A stretch of 64,000 nt of DNA from Streptomyces bikiniensis (GCA_000716465.1 JNWL01000029.1:14976-78975); one strand, 5' to 3'; shown: positions 15,410 through 23,546, counted from the stretch's first letter. Numbers and translations: made by a program. Notes: generated by a model not told the origin, from the letters alone.

Positions 15410-16177
15410 GTGCTCGTGCTGCTGCCGCCCTCCGAAGGCAAGGCTCCGTCGGGGAGCGGGGCGCCCCTGAAGCCGGAGTCGCTGTCCCTGCCGGGGCTCG
15501 CGGAGGCGCGGGCGGCGGTCCTGGACGAGCTGGTCGAGCTGTGTGCCGCCGACGAGGAGAAGGCCCGCGGGGTGCTCGGCCTGAGCGAGGGGCTGCGCGG
15601 CGAGGTCGCGAAGAACGCCGAGCTGCGGACGGCCGGCGCGCGCCCGGCCGGGGAGGTCTACACCGGCGTCCTGTACGACGCGCTCGGTCTGGCGACCCTG
15701 GACGCGGCGGCCCGGGAGCGGGCCGGGGACGCGCTCCTGGTCTTCTCCGGCCTGTGGGGCGCCGTGAAGGTGACCGACCGCATCCCGTCGTACCGCTGCT
15801 CGATGGGGGTCAAGCTGCCGGGCCTCGGCGCGCTCGGCGCGCACTGGCGGGGCCCGATGGCGTCCGTGCTTCCCGGGGCGGCCGGGGACGGGCTCGTCCT
15901 GGACCTGCGCTCGTCGGCGTACGCGACGGCGTGGCGGCCGAAGGGGGAGGTCGCGGCGCGGACGGCGACGGTGCGGGTGCTGCACGCGCCGACCCGGAAG
16001 GTGGTCAGCCACTTCAACAAGGCGACGAAGGGCCGGATCGTACGGAGCCTCCTGGAGGCGGGCGCGGAGCCCGGCACCCCGGCGGAGCTGGTGGAGGCGC
16101 TGCGGGACCTGCGGTACGTGGTGGAGGAGGGCGGGAAGCCGGGGGCGCTGGACGTTCTGGTGGACGAGATCCACTGA
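15410..16177 (+). CDS. yaaA: peroxide stress protein YaaA (DUF328/UPF0246)
   Basis: 255 residues, normal family length. YaaA proteins bind DNA and lower free iron during peroxide stress in Escherichia coli. Family signatures are LLPPSEGK at the N-terminus, FSGLWGAVKVTDRIPSYR in the middle and KVVSHFNKATKGRIVR near the C-terminus. A strong GAAGGAGAA ribosome site precedes the GTG start. Upstream is the seven-unit repeat array and the divergent RNB gene. It is probably a monocistronic core gene. Confidence 0.93.
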   Translation: MLVLLPPSEGKAPSGSGAPLKPESLSLPGLAEARAAVLDELVELCAADEEKARGVLGLSEGLRGEVAKNAELRTAGARPAGEVYTGVLYDALGLATLDAAARERAGDALLVFSGLWGAVKVTDRIPSYRCSMGVKLPGLGALGAHWRGPMASVLPGAAGDGLVLDLRSSAYATAWRPKGEVAARTATVRVLHAPTRKVVSHFNKATKGRIVRSLLEAGAEPGTPAELVEALRDLRYVVEEGGKPGALDVLVDEIH

Positions 16178-16183
16178 GAAGCC

Positions 16184-16200
16184 GTTGCGCTCTGCGCAAC
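16184..16200 (+). promoter_or_regulatory. 17-bp palindromic operator upstream of KDPG aldolase
   Basis: GTTGCGCTCTGCGCAAC is a perfect palindrome with 7-bp arms and a 3-base centre; a third TTGCG half-site follows at 16206-16210 and overlaps the predicted -35 box. The layout suits an IclR- or GntR-type repressor; which one is not known. Confidence 0.6.
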
Positions 16201-16205
16201 ACTCG

Positions 16206-16234
16206 TTGCGGGTGGCGCTCGACCTCGTCAGGAT
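16206..16234 (+). promoter_or_regulatory. promoter of KDPG aldolase gene, leaderless
   Basis: TTGCGG (16206-16211) and CAGGAT (16229-16234) are 17 bp apart, with the ATG 6 nt beyond the -10 box. Confidence 0.5.
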
Positions 16235-16240
16235 GAGGCC

Positions 16241-16882
16241 ATGACGAGCGTGTTCGACCTTGCCCCGGAAGCCCCCGTCGTCCCCGTGGTGGTGATCGAG
16301 GACGCCGCCGACGCGGTCCCCCTGGCCCGCGCCCTGGTGGCCGGCGGGCTGCCGCTGATCGAGGTCACGCTGCGGACCCCGGCCGCGCTCGACGCCCTGC
16401 GGGCGATCGCGGACGGGGTGCCGGAGGCGGTCGTCGGCGCCGGGACCGTCGTCTCGGCGGCCGGGGTCGCGGACGCGGTCGGCGCCGGGGCCCGGTTCCT
16501 GGTCAGCCCCGGCTGGACCGGGCGGCTCCTCGGCGCGATGCGGGAGTCGGGCGTGCCGTTCCTGCCGGGGGTCTCGACGGTCTCGGAGGTCGTGGCGCTG
16601 CTCGAACAGGGCGTGGACGCGATGAAGTTCTTCCCGGCGGAGGCGGCGGGCGGCGTTCCGTACCTGAAGTCCCTCGCGGGCCCGCTCCCGCAGGCCCGCT
16701 TCTGCCCGACCGGCGGCGTCTCGCTCTCCTCCGCCCCCGCCTACCTCGCCCTGCCGAACGTCGGCTGCGTCGGCGGTACGTGGATGCTGCCGCCCGACGC
16801 CCTCGCGGCCCGCGACTGGGCCCGGGTCGAGTCCCTGGCGCGCGGGGCGGCGGCGCTGCGGGCGCCGGTCAGCGGCCGGTGA
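16241..16882 (+). CDS. eda: bifunctional KDPG / 4-hydroxy-2-oxoglutarate aldolase
   Basis: 213 residues, standard length. It cleaves 2-keto-3-deoxy-6-phosphogluconate to pyruvate and glyceraldehyde-3-phosphate (Entner-Doudoroff pathway and uronate breakdown). The catalytic glutamate lies in IEVTLRT, GAGTVVS binds phosphate, K129 in MKFFPAE forms the Schiff base, and CPTGGVS closes the barrel phosphate site. No edd, gluconate or uronate gene is nearby, so it is a stand-alone copy. The upstream palindrome suggests sugar-acid-responsive repression. Its 3' end overlaps the GNAT gene on the other strand by 14 bp. Confidence 0.93.
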   Translation: MTSVFDLAPEAPVVPVVVIEDAADAVPLARALVAGGLPLIEVTLRTPAALDALRAIADGVPEAVVGAGTVVSAAGVADAVGAGARFLVSPGWTGRLLGAMRESGVPFLPGVSTVSEVVALLEQGVDAMKFFPAEAAGGVPYLKSLAGPLPQARFCPTGGVSLSSAPAYLALPNVGCVGGTWMLPPDALAARDWARVESLARGAAALRAPVSGR

Positions 16883-17681
16883 ACCCGGCGGTCAGGTGGT
16901 CGGTCACCGGACGGTAACCGAGTCGTTGGTACAGGGCGTTGCTGGTGGGGTTGGCCAGGTCCGTGAAGAGCAGGACCTGCACGGCCCCGGCGTCCAAGGC
17001 GGCGCGGCTCGCGGCGGTGGTGACACCGGCGGCGTACCCGCGTCCGCGGGCGGCGGGCGGGGTGTAGACCAAGTGGACGCGGGACTGGCCCTCGGCCACG
17101 GGCGAGAAGCAGGCCATGGAGACGGGCCGCCCGTCGGCCCCCTCCCAGAGGAGCAGCCGGCCGCCGGAGATCCGTTCCGCGACGGGTCCGCTGTAGTCCT
17201 CCCCCGGCTCCTCGCCGATGTCCCGGACGAACTCCCGTGCCCAGGCGGCGGCGAGGGGCACGTCGGCGGCGGTGGCGACGCGGGCGCGGCCTGCGGGGGC
17301 CGGGTCCGGCGGGGTGAGCGTCCCGAGCCGGAAGAGCCGCATCCGGAAGGTGGCGGTCCAGGGGCGTCCGGTGGCCTCCGCGAACGCCTCGACGGCCGCG
17401 GTCTCGCCTCGCAGGACGGTCACCCCCGCGTCCCCGAAGGGGCCCGGCAGGGAGGCGAGCGCGCGGGCCGCCTCCGGCGCCACCGTCCCGAAGGTCGGCT
17501 CCCCCGGCGCGGCCACCACGAGCACCCCGGTGACCCGCCCGTCCGGCTCGGCCCACCAGCCGAGCCGCCCGGCGGTGTCCACGAGCGTGAGCACGCCGGT
17601 GTTGCGGGCGGGTTCGGCGGACAGCAGGGCGCCGGCGGCCGCGCGGAAGGCGGCCGGGTCGTCGGTGAAGTGCCATGTCAT
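16869..17681 (-). CDS. GNAT family N-acetyltransferase
   Basis: 270 residues with a C-terminal GNAT domain: VYTPPAARGRGYAAGVT is the acetyl-CoA pyrophosphate loop (R/QxxGxG/A), and FTDLANPTSNALYQRLGYRPV is motif B. The N-terminal half is a degenerate GNAT-like domain, as in the actinobacterial two-domain type. ATG at 17681 (MTWHFTDD) is preferred; the frame continues 13 codons upstream without a ribosome site. Acceptor unknown. Confidence 0.88.
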   Translation of the reverse strand: MTWHFTDDPAAFRAAAGALLSAEPARNTGVLTLVDTAGRLGWWAEPDGRVTGVLVVAAPGEPTFGTVAPEAARALASLPGPFGDAGVTVLRGETAAVEAFAEATGRPWTATFRMRLFRLGTLTPPDPAPAGRARVATAADVPLAAAWAREFVRDIGEEPGEDYSGPVAERISGGRLLLWEGADGRPVSMACFSPVAEGQSRVHLVYTPPAARGRGYAAGVTTAASRAALDAGAVQVLLFTDLANPTSNALYQRLGYRPVTDHLTAGFTGR

Positions 17682-17735
17682 GGACGGTGATGGTGGTACG
17701 GGGGCGGATCCCCGCGCCACCCGTTTCCCCTCGCC

Positions 17736-19253
17736 CTACCGCAGGTGCGAGGTGTCGTTGAGGAGGCGTACGGAGGCGTTGCCGTCCGCGTAGTAGGCGA
17801 CGGCCGAGATCGAGGCGGCCGACAGCTCCATGCGGAACAGGGACTCCGGCGGGGCGCCGAGGGCCAGCCGGACCAGGGTCTTGATCGGCGTGACGTGGGT
17901 GACGAGGAGGACGGTGCGGCCCGCGTGGGCGGCGGTCAGCCGGTCCCGGGTCGCCGCGACGCGCCGGGCGACGGTCGCGAAGCTCTCGCCACCGCCGGTC
18001 GGCGCGGCCTTCGGGGAGGCGAGCCAGGCGTCCAGGTCCTCGGGGTACCGCTCGCGGACCTCGCCGAAGGTCAGCCCCTCCCAGGCACCGAAGTCGGTCT
18101 CCCGCAGGCCCTGTTCGATCCGCACGTCGAGCCCGAGGCGGGCGGCGACGGCGGCGGCGGTCTGGCGGCAGCGGGTCAGGGGCGAGCTGACGATCTCCTG
18201 GATCGTGCCCCGGGCGGCGAGCGCGGCGGCCACGGCCTCGGCCTGCCGCAGCCCGGCCGCCGACAGCTCGGGGTCGGTCCCGCCGCTCCCGGAGAACCGC
18301 TTCTCGGGCGTGAGCGCGGTCTCCCCGTGCCGCAGCAGCACGAAGGTCGCGGGCGCCCCCGTGTCGGGCGCGGCCCAGCCCTGCGGGGAGGCGCCCCGCG
18401 GCTGTACGGAGACGGGCGCGGGGGCGTCGGAGCGCGTGGCTCCGGTGCCGGTGGCGGCCGCCCGGTCCGGCTCCGCGCCGGTGGGCGCGGGGCCCGGGTC
18501 CGTACGGGTGCGCGCCGCCTGCCCGGTCGGCGCCGGAGCGCCCGCCTCGGCCTCGAAGTCCCCCGAGGCGGTCGGGGTGGACGAGGCCGCCGTGGCCTCT
18601 TCGGCGGCGAACAGGCCGTCGCCCGCGGCCGGCCGGGCGCCCGCGCCCGCGCCCGTGGGCGCACTCGTGCGCGTGGACGTACTCGTACCGGCGGCGGTCG
18701 TCGACAGCGCCGCCCTCGCCCGGGCCGCCCCCGCCCGCGCGTCGCCCGGCGGGCCCGACGGCGGCGGGGCCGAGGCGTTGCGGGCGGCGGAGGCGTCGAG
18801 GGACGCCGTGGAGCCGGAGGGCTCCCACCGGCGCCCGAGCCGCCCCGCGTCCATCGCCTCGTTCGCCAGCCGGTCCGCGTGCTTGTTCCGCTCGCGCGGG
18901 ATCCACTCGTAGCGGACGCGGCCCGCCGGGAAGACCCGGCCGGCCTCGGCCGCGAGCGGCTTCATGTCCGGGTGCTTGATCTTCCAGCGGCCGGACATCT
19001 GCTCGACGACCAGCTTGGAGTCCATGCGGACGTGGACGGTGGCGTCCGGGAAGAGCTCCCGGGCCGCCTTGAGGCCCGCGACCAGGCCCTTGTACTCGGC
19101 GACGTTGTTCGTCGCCACACCGATGTACTCGGCGGCCTCGGCGAGCGTCTCGCCCGTCGCCGCGTCCAGGACCACCGCCCCGTAACCGGCGGGCCCCGGG
19201 TTGCCCCGGGAGCCTCCGTCCGCCTCGACGACGAGCTCGCGCGCGGAGGTCAT
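17736..19253 (-). CDS. bifunctional RNase HI / acid phosphatase (CobC-like)
   Basis: 505 residues with two enzymes in one chain. The N-terminal RNase HI domain (1-140) removes RNA from RNA-DNA hybrids and has ADGGSRGNPGPAGYG, MDSKLVVEQM and RNKHADRLANEAM carrying the acidic triad and late Asp/His region. The C-terminal histidine phosphatase (about 310-505) starts LLRHGETALT and has the second His in LLVTHVTPIKT. Streptomyces coelicolor SCO2299 and mycobacterial Rv2228c have the same architecture. The Ala/Pro/Thr-rich linker of about 165 residues is unusually long. Start ATG overlaps the preceding TAA (TAATG), so it is translationally coupled to the zinc-ribbon gene. Confidence 0.95.
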   Translation of the reverse strand: MTSARELVVEADGGSRGNPGPAGYGAVVLDAATGETLAEAAEYIGVATNNVAEYKGLVAGLKAARELFPDATVHVRMDSKLVVEQMSGRWKIKHPDMKPLAAEAGRVFPAGRVRYEWIPRERNKHADRLANEAMDAGRLGRRWEPSGSTASLDASAARNASAPPPSGPPGDARAGAARARAALSTTAAGTSTSTRTSAPTGAGAGARPAAGDGLFAAEEATAASSTPTASGDFEAEAGAPAPTGQAARTRTDPGPAPTGAEPDRAAATGTGATRSDAPAPVSVQPRGASPQGWAAPDTGAPATFVLLRHGETALTPEKRFSGSGGTDPELSAAGLRQAEAVAAALAARGTIQEIVSSPLTRCRQTAAAVAARLGLDVRIEQGLRETDFGAWEGLTFGEVRERYPEDLDAWLASPKAAPTGGGESFATVARRVAATRDRLTAAHAGRTVLLVTHVTPIKTLVRLALGAPPESLFRMELSAASISAVAYYADGNASVRLLNDTSHLR

Positions 19254-19996
19254 TACAGGCCGGACTCCGAGGTGCGGACGAGGATCCGGCGGCAGTTCTC
19301 GCACCGGACGACCGCGTCCTTGGCGGCGGCGCGGACCTCGTTGAGCTCGGTGATGTTGAGCTCGATGTGGCAGCCCTCGCACTTGCGCTGGTAGAGGCGG
19401 GCCGCGCCCACGCCGCCCTGCTGCTCGCGCAGCTTCTCGTACAGCTTGAGCAGGTCGGCCGGGACGGAGCCCGCGACCAGCTCGCGCTCCTTGGCGACGG
19501 AGGCGGTCTCGGCGTCCAGCTCGGCCTGGGCGGCGTCGCGGCGGGCGGTGGCGTCGTCGGTCTTGGCCTGGACGGCGGAGACGCGCTCGGTCAGCTCGGC
19601 GAGGCGGTCCTGGATCGACTCGCGGCGCTCCATGACCTCCAGGACGATCTCCTCCAGGTCGCCCTGGCGCTTGGCGAGGGAGACGATCTCGCGCTGGAGG
19701 TTCTCCAGGTCCTTCGGGGAGGAGACGGCGCCGGAGTCGAGGCGCTGCTGGTCGCGCGCGGCGCGCTGGCGGACCTGGTCGACGTCCTGCTCGGCCTTGG
19801 TCTGCTCGCGGCCGCAGTCGCTCTCCTCGGTCTGCGCGGCGACGAGCAGGTCGCGCAGCTGGTTGAGGTCCTTGGTGAGCGCCTCGATCTCGGCGTGCTC
19901 GGGCAGCGAGCGGCGCTTGTGGGCGAGCTGCTGGAGGCGGGTGTCCAGGGCCTGGACGTCGAGGAGGCGGATCTGGTCGGCGGGCGCGGCGTTCAG
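19253..19996 (-). CDS. C4-type zinc-ribbon coiled-coil protein, probable CTG start
   Basis: 247 residues. Residues about 15-190 form a long antiparallel coiled coil, and the C-terminus is a zinc ribbon (CEGCHIELN then CENCRRIL). Helicobacter HP0958 (FlgZ) has this fold; the actinobacterial relatives always lie between nif3 and the RNase H gene. The conserved start of the family (N-A-A-P-A-D-Q-I-R-L-L) follows a CTG codon at 19994-19996 that overlaps the nif3 TGA by CTGA, with GGAG 7 nt upstream. No ATG, GTG or TTG exists nearby in frame; the next GTG is about 35 codons upstream inside nif3. Its stop overlaps the RNase H start. Confidence 0.88.
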   Translation of the reverse strand: MNAAPADQIRLLDVQALDTRLQQLAHKRRSLPEHAEIEALTKDLNQLRDLLVAAQTEESDCGREQTKAEQDVDQVRQRAARDQQRLDSGAVSSPKDLENLQREIVSLAKRQGDLEEIVLEVMERRESIQDRLAELTERVSAVQAKTDDATARRDAAQAELDAETASVAKERELVAGSVPADLLKLYEKLREQQGGVGAARLYQRKCEGCHIELNITELNEVRAAAKDAVVRCENCRRILVRTSESGL

Positions 19997-20814
19997 TTGG
20001 GGGCTCCAGGAGAAGAGGTGTGGTGGGAGGACCAGGGGTCGGTGACCGTCTTCGAGACGTGGACGCGGAGGTCCCAGCCGTGACGGTCGGAGATCGCTTC
20101 GAGCTGCGCGGCCGCCTGCTCGCACCAGGGCCACTCGGTGGCCCAGTGGGCGGCGTCGACCAGGCCCAGCGGGGTCCGCTGGGTGGCCTCGGAGACGGGG
20201 TGGTGGCGCAGGTCGGAGGTGAGGAAGGCGTCCACGCCGGCGGCGCGCACGGCGTCGAAGAGGCTGTCGCCGGAGCCGCCGCTGACGGCGACGCGGCGCA
20301 CGGGCGTGCCGGGGTCGCCGGCGACCCGGATGCCCTGCGCGGTGGCGGGCAGCCGCGCGGCGGCGCGGGCGGCGAACTCGGCGAGGGTCTCGGGGCGGTC
20401 CAGCTCGCAGATCCGGCCGAGGCCGTTCTCGGGGACGAGCGGGCCGGTGACGCGCAGGCCGAGGGCGCCGGCGAGGGCGTCGGAGACGCCGGGGTCGGCG
20501 GTGTCGGCGTTGGTGTGCGCGACGTGGAGGGCGATGTCGTTCTTGATGAGGTCGTGCACGACGCGGCCCTTGAAGTGGCCGGCCGCGACCGTCGTCGTAC
20601 CGCGCAGGTAGAGCGGGTGGTGGGCGACGATCAGGTCGGCGCCGAGGGAGACGGCCTCGTCGACGATCTCCTGGACGGGGTCGACGGCGAAGAGGACGCG
20701 GCCGACCCGGGCGTCGGGGTCGCCGCAGACGGTACCGACGGCGTCCCACTGCTCGGCCCGGTCGGGCGGCCAGAGGGCGTCGAGTTCGGCGATGACTTCA
20801 GACAGACGGGGCAC
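19993..20814 (-). CDS. Nif3-like dinuclear metal centre hexameric protein
   Basis: 273 residues. Nif3/YbgI proteins form hexameric toroids with two metals per subunit; the bacterial role is unsettled (listed as GTP cyclohydrolase type 2-like). Metal ligands appear in IVAHHPLYLRG and HTNAD near the N-terminus and in the C-terminal HxxTE-like region (AAHWATEWPW). GTG start at 20814 with a -10 box (TAGCCT, 20822-20827 minus strand) 7 nt upstream, so leaderless. First gene of the three-gene nif3 - zinc ribbon - RNase H operon. Confidence 0.93.
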   Translation of the reverse strand: MPRLSEVIAELDALWPPDRAEQWDAVGTVCGDPDARVGRVLFAVDPVQEIVDEAVSLGADLIVAHHPLYLRGTTTVAAGHFKGRVVHDLIKNDIALHVAHTNADTADPGVSDALAGALGLRVTGPLVPENGLGRICELDRPETLAEFAARAAARLPATAQGIRVAGDPGTPVRRVAVSGGSGDSLFDAVRAAGVDAFLTSDLRHHPVSEATQRTPLGLVDAAHWATEWPWCEQAAAQLEAISDRHGWDLRVHVSKTVTDPWSSHHTSSPGAPN

Positions 20815-21104
20815 GGGGGAAAGGCTACCTGTCCCGCGTACTCCACCGCCCTGGCCTGTGGACGACCCCGTCCGGGCCCCGGCCCCCGCGGACGACCCCG
20901 CCCTCCGGCCGCACCCCCGCCACCGGAGCCACCGACTCCACTTAGGCTCCCCTTACCCGGGACCACCGCCGGTCACTCCAGCACACCCGCCCTCCCCCGC
21001 TCAGCAGAACCGCCGGACGGCCACCCTTATGTGTGAAGTGAGCGGGCTCGTGTTGTTCGGCTGGAAGTGCGAAAACTAGCTTCGTCGCCGGAGGTGACGA
21101 GTCG
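20815..21104. promoter_or_regulatory. 290-bp divergent intergenic region
   Basis: Contains the leaderless nif3 promoter on the minus strand (TAGCCT at 20822-20827). On the plus strand TTGTTC (21053-21058) and TAGCTT (21077-21082) with an 18-bp spacer could drive the gene at 21105. A TTAGGCTCCCCTTA stretch at 20942 is not a convincing IdeR box. No coding sequence is supported. Confidence 0.4.
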
Positions 21105-22265
21105 ATGACAGCGTGTGCCATCGAGACGACGGCCGAGGACGACGACCGCGAAGGGAAGCAGGGCGGGAGCGGCGGCCGGCCGACGGGGTTCACGACCACG
21201 GCGAACGGCGCGTACGCGGCCAGGCTCGCGGGCGTCGGCGACGCCCTGTACGTGGAGAGGTGGACCCTCGACGGCCCGGAGCCGTACGCCGTGCCGCTCC
21301 CCCTCGGCCAGCCGGAGGAGCCGCACACCCAGCTCCTGCCCCTCGCGGACGGCCGGGTCCTCGTCTGCCGCCGCGTGGACGGGCGGCGGCGCTCCTTCTC
21401 CCTGCTCTACCCGACCGGCCCGGCCACCGGGGAGCTGCGGCTCGGCTCGGTGGACGCGCCCGGCTCCGAGGGGCTCGTGCTGCTCCCGCCCTCGCCGGAC
21501 GGCATCTGCGCGTACGCGATGTGCGTCGGCCCCGACTCCACGACGCTGTGGCTGGTGGCGGGCGGGGCCTTCGGCCCCGAGCGGGTCGCGGAGGTCGAGG
21601 GGCACTGCTCGGGCGGGGTGTGGCTGGACCGCACGGGCCGGATGCTCGCCCTGGACCGGCGGCTCGGCGACGGCCCCGTGAAGGCGGTCGCGGTCGACCT
21701 GGAGCGGGGCGGGGAGGTCACGCCGCTGCTCCAGATCACCGAGGAGAGCGACGACCGGCTGCTGCTCGCGGACCCGGACAGCGGGCTGCTCCTGATCCGC
21801 TCCGACGCGCCGTCGCCGGGCCACGACCGGCTCGGCTGGGGCGTCCTCGGGAGCCTGCTCCCGGTGCGCTTCCCCGACTGCCTGCGCCTTGACGACGCGG
21901 CGGTGACGCCCTTCGCCGTGCAGCCGGGGCAGGTGCTCATGCCGGAGAGCTGCGCGGTGGCGCTGCGGATCGACGCGGCGGCCGGGAGCTGGGTGGGGAC
22001 CTGGCGGCCCTCGTCCCGCCGGATGGACCAGCTGGCGGTCCCGCAGGGCTGGCTGGCGGGCGCGGGCCTGTGGACGCCCGGGGGCGTCCTGCGGCTGCCG
22101 TACGCGACGCCGGGGACGCCGTGCGGGCTCGCGGCCCTGGAGCCGCCGCCCGAGCCGGACCCCGTGCCGGAGCCGGAGCCGGTGGCGGTCCCCGAGGAGC
22201 CCCGGGCGTGCCGTCCCGTACCGCTCCAGCAGGCTCCCCTCACGGACCGCCGGCCGGCTGGCTAG
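21105..22265 (+). CDS. hypothetical protein, probable beta-propeller-like
   Basis: 386 residues. I do not recognise a named family. The sequence has repeated short strands with pattern DGRVLVCRR, DGICAYAM, GRMLALDR, suggestive of a beta-propeller-like fold, and a Pro/Glu-rich tail. No signal peptide or membrane segment is visible, so it is probably cytoplasmic. GGAGGTGA 7 nt before the ATG is an excellent ribosome site. It stands next to core genes and is followed by a 42-codon ORF. Confidence 0.75.
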   Translation: MTACAIETTAEDDDREGKQGGSGGRPTGFTTTANGAYAARLAGVGDALYVERWTLDGPEPYAVPLPLGQPEEPHTQLLPLADGRVLVCRRVDGRRRSFSLLYPTGPATGELRLGSVDAPGSEGLVLLPPSPDGICAYAMCVGPDSTTLWLVAGGAFGPERVAEVEGHCSGGVWLDRTGRMLALDRRLGDGPVKAVAVDLERGGEVTPLLQITEESDDRLLLADPDSGLLLIRSDAPSPGHDRLGWGVLGSLLPVRFPDCLRLDDAAVTPFAVQPGQVLMPESCAVALRIDAAAGSWVGTWRPSSRRMDQLAVPQGWLAGAGLWTPGGVLRLPYATPGTPCGLAALEPPPEPDPVPEPEPVAVPEEPRACRPVPLQQAPLTDRRPAG

Positions 22266-22313
22266 ACTCTCGGGCCGCACGGCAGGAACGATCTACACGG
22301 GGTGAGTTGCAGC

Positions 22314-22442
22314 ATGTCGGAAGCAAGCACGGAGGGTACGGAGCCGCACGGCTCCGGGCGGCATCGTGGTGAGGCCTCGCCGGCGGAGGACTCCTCGTCC
22401 TCGCCGCACGGCCGCCACCGCCGCGAGCCCGACGCGCAGTGA
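22314..22442 (+). CDS. small 42-residue hydrophilic protein
   Basis: 42 residues rich in Ser, His, Glu and Arg (begins MSEASTEGTEPHGSGRHRG, ends GRHRREPDAQ). GGGTGAG lies 8 nt before the ATG, and a perfect terminator follows the stop, which together support a real small gene. TAGACT at 22263-22268 could be a -10 box. Function unknown. Confidence 0.55.
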   Translation: MSEASTEGTEPHGSGRHRGEASPAEDSSSSPHGRHRREPDAQ

Positions 22443-22460
22443 CCGGGCGCACGGTGTGAT

Positions 22461-22494
22461 CCGGAGGGCCCGGGGGAGACCCCGGGCCCTCCGG
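22461..22494 (+). terminator. intrinsic terminator after the 42-codon gene
   Basis: A perfect 15-bp GC stem (22461-22475 with 22480-22494) is closed by a GAGA loop of the stable GNRA type. Confidence 0.85.
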
Positions 22495-22555
22495 CGTTCC
22501 CGCCGCGTTCCCGGCCGTGCCCTGCGCCGTGCCCTCCGCCGCGCCTTCCGCCGTC

Positions 22556-23410
22556 CTACGCGTGTTCCACGAAGGTGTCGGCGAGTACGGGGGCGTCGTC
22601 GCGCTCCGCCGCCGCGACCGTCACCTGGGTGCCGCCCTCCACGGCCCACATCCGGATGCGCAGGGTCTCGCCGGGGAAGACGATCCCGGCGAAGCGGGCG
22701 CGGTAGGCGCGGACGCGGGCGACGTCCCCGTCGAGCAGGATGTCCACGACGGCCTTGAGGGTCATCCCGTAGGTGCAGAGGCCGTGCAGGATGGGCCGGT
22801 CGAAGCCGGCGAGGGCCGCGAACTCCGGGTCGGCGTGCAGCGGGTTCCAGTCGCCGGAGAGGCGGTAGAGCAGGGCCTGCTCCTCGCGCACGGGCCGCTC
22901 CACGGTCCGGTCGGGCGCGCGGTCGGGCAGGGCGAGCCGGTCGGAGGGGCCGCGGTCGCCGCCCCAGCCGCCCTCGCCGCGCACGAAGATCCGGGCGTCG
23001 CTCGTCCACAGCGGGCCGTCGGCGTCGGCGGTCTCGGAGCGCAGGACGAGGACGGCGGCCTTGCCCTTGTCGTGGACGGCGGCGACGCGGGAGGTGGAGA
23101 CGGCGCGCCCGCCGGTGGGGAGGGGGCGGTGGAGGGTGATCGACTGGGCGCCGTGCAGGACGCTCATGAGGTCGACGTCGACGCCGGGGGCGGAGAGCCC
23201 GTCGACGATCCCCATGCCGCCGCCCGCGACGGTGGCGAAGCTGGGCAGGACGTGGAGCCGGGATTCCAGGGTGTAGCGGAGTTCGCCGGGGTCGGTGGCG
23301 GGCGCGCCCGCGCCGAGGCCGAGGTGGTAGAGCTAGACGTCCTTGTGGTCCCAGGCGATCTCGGTGCTGCGGGGTTCGGCGGCGACGGCCTTGGCTGCGT
23401 CGATGGGCAT
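22556..23410 (-). pseudogene. double-hotdog MaoC-type acyl-thioester dehydratase gene with in-frame amber codon
   Basis: Intact, this would encode about 284 residues of a (R)-specific enoyl-thioester hydratase resembling mycobacterial HtdY (Rv3389c). An AGGAG ribosome site and ATG lie at 23410. After 25 codons (ending AWDHKDV) a TAG at 23333-23335 replaces a leucine codon; the frame then resumes with LYHLGLGAG and runs to the end without error, including the hydratase-2 motif SGDWNPLHADPEFA with Asp and His, and GFDRPILHGLCTYG. Either the gene is freshly dead, restarts downstream (ATG at 23215 is possible but would lose the first hotdog strand), or the base is a sequencing error. A KstR-type box lies at its promoter. 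Confidence 0.82.
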
Positions 23411-23442
23411 CGGGCTGCGGCTCCTCACGCGATGGCCCCAGG

Positions 23443-23521
23443 GCACGATCGCCCCGGAGCACGGTGGCCCCGAGCGCGGTCACTCCGGGGCACGGTCGCC
23501 CCGGAGCGCGGTCGCTCTGGA
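23443..23521. repeat. 16-bp degenerate tandem repeat, five units, in the dehydratase leader
   Basis: Units of 15-16 bp of the form GCRCGGTCGCCCCGGA run from 23443 to 23521, within the predicted 5' untranslated region of the minus-strand dehydratase gene. Confidence 0.8.
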
Positions 23522-23531
23522 ACGTGTTCCA
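23518..23531 (-). promoter_or_regulatory. KstR-type operator TGGAACGTGTTCCA
   Basis: Matches the KstR consensus TNNAACNNGTTNNA exactly, with six-base perfect arms. On the minus strand it lies 15 bp downstream of the -10 box, a position suited to repression. A KstR-like regulator gene is present at 47132 in this window. Confidence 0.65.
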
Positions 23532-23546
23532 GTTCGGTGGCCCTCA

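Noticed and set aside
15172..15441. Minus-strand frame translating the 23-bp repeats into AEKAPTSS/PRGEGAD-like peptides
   Set aside because: The unit is not a multiple of three and no start signal exists; open frame results from repeat composition.
20936..20960. Possible IdeR/DtxR iron box (TTAGGCT...)
   Set aside because: Only one half-site matches the consensus and it lies far from either start codon.
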